Of a stretch of DNA of 48,144 bases, positions 44,329 through 48,144 are shown one piece after another. The DNA lies in the NCBI GenBank assembly GCA_951800145.1, contig CATOJE010000022.1, forward strand, positions 1 through 48,144. The letters run 5' to 3'. The translations under genes were made by a program, and so were the position numbers. This DNA is from an uncultured Lachnospiraceae bacterium (GTDB lineage Bacteria; Bacillota; Clostridia; Lachnospirales; Lachnospiraceae). Below the pieces are notes generated by a model. That model saw only the letters and a list, made by a program, of their open reading frames with translations. It did not search any database and was not told the DNA's origin. Positions within the stretch are counted from its first letter, which is position 1. Each line of letters starts with the position of its first letter.

Positions 44329-44357
44329 ATTATATAACGACACCTGTGATTTGTCAA
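44329..44357 (-). promoter_or_regulatory. Consensus promoter for the ABC-F gene
   Basis: Minus strand TTGACA (44357-44352), exact 17-nt spacer, TATAAT (44334-44329): a perfect sigma-A promoter, as expected for a gene controlled after initiation. Confidence 0.92.
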
Positions 44358-44410
44358 TTAGCTTTTTGAGGACGCTTTAATAGCAACATCTGGAATTTCG
44401 ACAAAAAAGC

Positions 44411-44439
44411 TTGCTATTTGCGGGACAATTCGCTATAAT
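44411..44439 (+). promoter_or_regulatory. Sigma-A promoter for the second guaA
   Basis: TTGCTA (44411-44416), 17-nt spacer, TATAAT (44434-44439). Transcription would start near 44446, leaving a leader of about 390 nt. Confidence 0.75.
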
Positions 44440-44445
44440 GTGTTC

Positions 44446-44836
44446 ATACATAAGAGGAAACAGATTTTAACCCGCTGGGTTTGCCCTTGAAAGGCACAAA
44501 GGATACTGGCAGGCGCGCACATAAGAAAAGGCAGCGAGATACAAAAGACAGCCCTAACGTCCTCCTCAGGAGGAGCGTTCACCCCAGTTGCGTTACAAAA
44601 GATGTCGCGGTCGATATCGCAAATACCTCTTCAAAAGATAGACGCCTGTCACAATAAGAAGTACATAAGCAAACAGCCGGATTCAATCTTGATGATGGCA
44701 GAATGAATGAGGGTGTACCTGGAACATGGAAGCATGGGAAGGGTACCCCTTCATTTCCGTAATCAGGCATAAGCTCTGTGCCAACACGGGATTCGATTCA
44801 CTTGCACAAATGATGAATAAAGTAAAGGAGTTGACT
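44446..44836 (+). promoter_or_regulatory. Long structured leader of guaA, class unknown
   Basis: About 390 nt without a convincing ORF. Visible elements: a strong hairpin AACG-TCCTCC/GGAGGA-CGTT at about 44557-44581, a small AACCC/GGGTT hairpin at about 44470, AAGAGG (44452) able to pair with CCTCTT (44627) and so enclose the first half, and GGGTGTACC with GGTACCCC near 44711-44750. No purine riboswitch core, T-box or ykkC motif was recognised. It may be an unlisted cis-regulatory RNA or a separate small RNA. Confidence 0.45.
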
Positions 44837-46378
44837 ATGAATCGCGAGCTAATCCTTGTCCTGGATTTCGGCGGTCAGTATAATCAGCTGATCGCGCGCC
44901 GCATCCGGGAATGCAATGTCTACTGTGAAGTTCAACCATATACCATAGGTCTGGATCAGATTAAAGCCATGAAACCCAAAGGGATTATCTTTACCGGTGG
45001 CCCCAACAGCGTATATTTGGAGGAATCCCCACACATCTCACAGGATATCTTTGATCTGGGCATCCCGATTCTGGGAATATGCTATGGCTCCCAGCTGATG
45101 GCCTACACCCTGGGCGGACAGGTGGACACAGCGCCGGTAAGCGAATATGGAAAAACAGAAGTTGAGCCGGACCATACCTCTGTTCTTTTCAGACAGGTGG
45201 CACAGACTACCATCTGCTGGATGAGTCACACCGATTATATCGCCTCAGTTCCCCAGGGCTTCCGAATCACTGCCCACACCCCGGTATGTCCGGTGGCGGC
45301 GATGGAATATCCGGAGAAAAAGCTGTATGCCACCCAGTTTCATCCAGAGGTAATGCACACAGCGGAAGGCATGAAAATGCTTCACAGCTTTGTATACCAG
45401 GTCTGTGAATGCAGCGGCAGCTGGAAGATGGATTCCTTCGCCCAGGCTGCAATCCAGGAGCTTCGGGAAAAAATCGGTGATGGCAAGGTACTATGCGCTT
45501 TGTCCGGCGGTGTGGATTCCTCGGTAGCTGCTGTGCTTCTGTCAAAGGCGGTGGGCCGGCAGCTCACCTGTGTATTCGTTGACCACGGCCTTCTGCGGAA
45601 AAATGAGGGCGACGAGGTGGAAGCGGTCTTCGGCCCAGATGGACCTTACGAGCTAAATTTCATCCGTGTCAATGCCCAGGAGCGGTTTTACCGCAAATTA
45701 GCCGGAGTAGAGGAGCCTGAGGAAAAGCGGAAGATCATTGGCGCTGAGTTTATTCAGGTATTTGAGGAGGAGGCGAATCGGATCGGCGCTGTGGACTACT
45801 TAGTTCAGGGCACCATCTATCCTGATGTAATTGAGTCCGGGCTGGGCAAGTCTGCTGTGATTAAATCCCATCACAATGTAGGAGGCCTTCCGGACTGTGT
45901 GAATTTTAAAGAGATCATCGAGCCCCTGCGCCTTCTCTTTAAGGATGAAGTCCGCAAGGTGGGCCTGGAGCTGGGGATTCCTGAATACCTGGTATTCCGC
46001 CAGCCCTTCCCTGGTCCTGGCCTGGGAATCCGGATTGTGGGAGAAGTAACTGCAGACAAGGTTCGGATCGTCCAGGAAGCGGATTTTATATATCGTGAGG
46101 AAATCCGAAAGGCCGGGATTGATATGAACCTGGGACAGTATTTTGCTGCTCTGTCTAATATGCGGTCTGTGGGCGTGATGGGAGATTTCCGTACCTATGA
46201 TTATGCAGTGGTGCTGCGGGCAGTGGAGACCTCGGATTTCATGACCGCAGAGGCGGCGAACCTTCCCTGGGAAGTACTCCAGAAGGCCATGAACCGGATT
46301 GTCAATGAGGTCAAGGGGGTAAATCGGGTGCTTTATGACCTGACCTCGAAGCCGCCGGGGACCATTGAGTTCGAGTAA
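44837..46378 (+). CDS. guaA: GMP synthase (glutamine-hydrolysing), complete
   Basis: 513 aa from the ATG at 44837, 6 nt after AAAGGAG; upstream in-frame ATGs lack an SD. It makes GMP from XMP, ATP and glutamine. The GATase class I triad is intact: Cys82 in GICYGSQ, His169 and Glu171 in FHPEV. The PP-loop is ALSGGVDSS near residue 219, and the C-terminal dimerisation domain ends KPPGTIEFE. It has a long leader and a hairpin terminator. The paralogue at 37014-38306 lacks the triad. The 3' end of guaA is a known integration site for genomic islands. Confidence 0.95.
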   Translation: MNRELILVLDFGGQYNQLIARRIRECNVYCEVQPYTIGLDQIKAMKPKGIIFTGGPNSVYLEESPHISQDIFDLGIPILGICYGSQLMAYTLGGQVDTAPVSEYGKTEVEPDHTSVLFRQVAQTTICWMSHTDYIASVPQGFRITAHTPVCPVAAMEYPEKKLYATQFHPEVMHTAEGMKMLHSFVYQVCECSGSWKMDSFAQAAIQELREKIGDGKVLCALSGGVDSSVAAVLLSKAVGRQLTCVFVDHGLLRKNEGDEVEAVFGPDGPYELNFIRVNAQERFYRKLAGVEEPEEKRKIIGAEFIQVFEEEANRIGAVDYLVQGTIYPDVIESGLGKSAVIKSHHNVGGLPDCVNFKEIIEPLRLLFKDEVRKVGLELGIPEYLVFRQPFPGPGLGIRIVGEVTADKVRIVQEADFIYREEIRKAGIDMNLGQYFAALSNMRSVGVMGDFRTYDYAVVLRAVETSDFMTAEAANLPWEVLQKAMNRIVNEVKGVNRVLYDLTSKPPGTIEFE

Positions 46379-46385
46379 CGGATAA

Positions 46386-46430
46386 AATCCCGGAAATGCT
46401 GATAAAATGGGCGTTTCCGGGATTGCTTTA
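46386..46430 (+). terminator. Terminator after guaA
   Basis: AATCCCGGAAATGC pairs with GCGTTTCCGGGATT (one mismatch pair) around a 11-nt loop, followed by GCTTTATG. The stem is strong, the T-run weak. Confidence 0.6.
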
Positions 46431-46437
46431 TGCCGTT

Positions 46438-46457
46438 TGGCTCTAAAATGGCTCTAA
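46438..46457 (+). repeat. Short tandem repeat after guaA
   Basis: TGGCTCTAA occurs twice with an 11-bp period (46438-46446 and 46449-46457), directly after the guaA terminator and where base composition turns AT-rich. It could be a recombinase arm or att-type site. Confidence 0.35.
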
Positions 46458-46506
46458 TTATTTGAGGAATACTGGATTTTGGGCGGGTATCATGATACCT
46501 GTTTTT

Positions 46507-46974
46507 TTAATACAGAGGAATTTTGCCCTCATAATTGTCGGCTCTTTCCAACAGAGGACCGGTTGCGCCCATTGTGAAAGCTATATCACTGCTTCGGATA
46601 GACAATAGTTCCGTTCCAATCTTCAGATTAAGAAAATCTAATATCTGCTGATTAAGCTGAATTACACCATTCTCTGAAATATTTACCCAACAGTATGACC
46701 GCCCTTTGTATTTGACAAATTCGCCCTCTGTGGTCTGATAATTCTGTAAAGCTGGATTATCAGTAAGAATGTGTCCTAATTTTGACGGTTCTAACAATCC
46801 TTTTGTTGTCACGCAAAATCCGCCAGTGACCTTGCTTCCAGTAAAAAGATAGACTTTTCCCTCTGCTGTGGCGTTGTACCCTGTAAGAGCCTGTGTTGGG
46901 AGATAGATTGTCAAATCATCTCGTATCAGTGATTTTCCGAAAATAAATTTACCGCCTTTGTTCATTTGTGGCAT
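46507..46974 (-). CDS. Unknown protein with two AbrB-like halves
   Basis: 155 aa. Not assigned to a named family. The two halves look alike: about residues 14-55 (SLIRDDLTIYLPTQAL, then EGKVYLFTGSKVTGGF) and about 98-140 (VNISENGVIQLNQQIL, then IGTELLSIRSSDIAFTMG). Each has the strand - L-P/N-x-x-x-L helix - G-x-x-L strand order of SpoVT/AbrB swapped-hairpin domains, so a pseudo-dimeric AbrB-like fold is plausible. AAGGAG precedes the ATG by about 10 nt. It lies in the AT-richer tail downstream of guaA. Confidence 0.55.
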   Translation of the reverse strand: MPQMNKGGKFIFGKSLIRDDLTIYLPTQALTGYNATAEGKVYLFTGSKVTGGFCVTTKGLLEPSKLGHILTDNPALQNYQTTEGEFVKYKGRSYCWVNISENGVIQLNQQILDFLNLKIGTELLSIRSSDIAFTMGATGPLLERADNYEGKIPLY

Positions 46975-47116
46975 ATATCATCAACTCCTTTTCCTAAAAG
47001 TGGAAGTCCACTATATCATAAGAAAATTGAAATGTCACTAAGGCTCTCTAAAGTGTGGCAGATTTCATATCGTTTCTTGATTGTAATAAGACGATGTATA
47101 CTTTATTTGATATGTA

Positions 47117-47719
47117 TTAAAATATAACATTACAAGGAGTTCTCTTTTGCTGCAAATTCATATTGTTATATGAATTTACCTCAAAATACATAGTTTCGCC
47201 TAAATATCCGGCATTTAATTCTGTTAAACGTCCATTTGCCCAATTATTGGTGCTTCGCTTATCAAACCAATTCAGCCATTCGCAGTCAGTTTCATAAATT
47301 ACGCCAAAATAATATTGACAATCATAATTTAGACTGCGAACATATTCTTTCAATTTTGGCATATCGGTTTTGATGTAATCAGATGTTGACATGGCATTTC
47401 CACCATCATATTTTAATTCTATAATAGCAGCTATATCAGTCATTTTTTCAGACAACCATTTCTTTTCTAACGTCATATCCATTTCAACAATAACTAAATC
47501 TGCAAAAAATTTTAGTTCCTTAAAATAAAATTCGGGATAAATATATAGGTGATTTTGTTGAAGCAAAAGGTTTAATTCGTTTTGCAAGTGGTGGTATAAA
47601 CTGCATTGAAGGCTTGCTTCTTTTATTAGAAAGCCATTACCATAATCAGTGCAGATATTACGGAGCCAAATATTTTTTATTACATTATCAATTTCTTTTC
47701 GGATACTCTTTTTTATCAT
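47117..47719 (-). CDS. PD-(D/E)XK nuclease-like protein
   Basis: 200 aa, strongly AT-rich coding. Residues 60-106 carry a PD-(D/E)XK-type core: Glu in YPEFYFKELKF, Asp in FADLVIVEM and the ExK pair in AIIELKYDG, in the right order and spacing. The C-terminal half (YYFGVIYETDCEWLNWFDKR) is helical/beta and unassigned. Such folds occur in restriction and defence nucleases and in mobile-element proteins; the target is unknown. AAAGGAG lies 6 nt before the ATG. It follows the partial gene at the window edge by 32 nt, likely one transcript. Confidence 0.6.
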   Translation of the reverse strand: MIKKSIRKEIDNVIKNIWLRNICTDYGNGFLIKEASLQCSLYHHLQNELNLLLQQNHLYIYPEFYFKELKFFADLVIVEMDMTLEKKWLSEKMTDIAAIIELKYDGGNAMSTSDYIKTDMPKLKEYVRSLNYDCQYYFGVIYETDCEWLNWFDKRSTNNWANGRLTELNAGYLGETMYFEVNSYNNMNLQQKRTPCNVIF

Positions 47720-47751
47720 TGTGTGCTCCTTTTGGTGGATATAGCTTTTGT

Positions 47752-48144
47752 CTATTCATTTTCGGGATATATTTTGACGGAGATACCTCTAACACCTTTT
47801 TTCACAATCTTGCTGTCATCAAGAATACTCTGCTTAACAGCGTCCAAATCCTTTGAGAGTGCTTCAATCGCCCGTTGGTGTTCTTCCTCCGATGAGAAGC
47901 GTTCCGTATCATTCAAAAGGTTCTCCTGCAATTCCCTTGCTTTCATGTATACGCCCAGCTTATGATTGAGCAGAGAGTTCTTGAAGGATATTTTGATTGT
48001 AGCGGGATTGAAACTTCCGTCCTCGTATTTCTCTGCTTCAAAGTTCATATCTAATTGCTCGTCCATTTTCAAAATCAAAGACAATACATCTGATACTGTT
48101 TCTATATCAAAATCCATGAAAACATTGATACTGATACCCAAAGC
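47752..48144 (-). CDS. Unknown protein, 5' end cut by the window
   Basis: At least 129 aa; the frame stays open to the last base, and the only upstream start inside the window is a TTG at 48141, so the true start is probably outside. Visible: acidic N-terminal part (FDIETVSDVLSLILKMDEQL), a beta-type segment (NPATIKISFKNSLLNHKLGVYM) and a helical, probably coiled-coil stretch (SSEEEHQRAIEALSKDLDAV) before a C-terminal strand. No family recognised. It lies 32 nt before the nuclease-like gene on the same strand. Confidence 0.55.
   Translation of the reverse strand, partial: ALGISINVFMDFDIETVSDVLSLILKMDEQLDMNFEAEKYEDGSFNPATIKISFKNSLLNHKLGVYMKARELQENLLNDTERFSSEEEHQRAIEALSKDLDAVKQSILDDSKIVKKGVRGISVKIYPENE

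Noticed and set aside
44446-44836. Purine riboswitch, T-box or ykkC-type element before guaA
   Set aside because: None of the conserved core motifs (for example TTTCTACC of the purine aptamer or the T-box sequence) could be found.
1-48144. CRISPR arrays, insertion sequences, complete prophage
   Set aside because: No regularly spaced repeats, transposase or integrase genes, or phage structural genes are visible in the window.

Overview
The window looks like chromosomal DNA of a low-to-mid GC member of the Bacillota, most likely class Clostridia, family Lachnospiraceae. Evidence: Shine-Dalgarno-led genes with near-consensus sigma-A promoters (17-nt spacers), a two-exon-like prfB with a programmed +1 frameshift, a long-form HPF, a Bce-type peptide-antibiotic module, an Lsa-type ABC-F protein, a UPF0735 ACT regulator and a DUF1576 membrane protein. 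No species can be named from the sequence alone.

Layout. 1-360: two tRNA-Ser genes (minus), followed at the very edge by sequence that resembles a ribosomal RNA leader. 576-8300: a long minus-strand housekeeping operon, tex - YcxB-like - tsaE - tsaB - rimI - zinc-ribbon protein - rnz - tsaD - ispD, which brings together three of the enzymes that make t6A on tRNA, a tRNA 3'-end nuclease, a ribosomal-protein acetyltransferase and an isoprenoid enzyme. 8.3-9.6 kb: small membrane proteins. 9.6-12.5 kb: an ACT/HTH protein - hom - lysC operon (aspartate-family amino acids). 12.6-17.7 kb: prfB, secA, a cluster of five perfect DnaA boxes, and hpf. 17.7-24.1 kb: DUF1576 protein, an SH3/NlpC-P60 cell-wall hydrolase with trxB, an SDR reductase, a MATE exporter and an orphan HicB. 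24.1-26.8 kb: a TetM-like translational GTPase fused to a YacP/Rae1-type NYN ribonuclease domain. 26.9-30.2 kb: a hybrid histidine kinase and a small membrane protein. 30.3-35.3 kb: a BceAB-BceRS-like transporter/two-component module plus a NUDIX hydrolase. 35.4-37.0 kb: DUF4180 protein, a decayed GNAT gene, and a compact type I toxin-antitoxin locus with a convergent antisense RNA. 37.0-46.4 kb: a GMP synthase whose glutaminase domain has lost its catalytic residues, an AraC regulator with an alpha-galactosidase and a YczE-like membrane protein, an Lsa-type ABC-F gene preceded by a textbook ribosome-stalling attenuator, and a second, complete GMP synthase behind a 390-nt leader. 46.4-48.1 kb: an AT-richer accessory tail downstream of the second guaA, with an AbrB-like duplicated protein, a PD-(D/E)XK nuclease-like protein and an unknown protein cut by the window edge.

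Themes. Several loci act on the ribosome or translation: t6A synthesis, RimI, RF2, HPF, the GTPase-NYN fusion and the ABC-F protein. The most unusual items are the GTPase-NYN fusion, the type I toxin-antitoxin locus, the MRR-leader attenuator before the ABC-F gene, the DnaA-box cluster between secA and hpf, and the pair of guaA genes, one with a gutted glutaminase domain.
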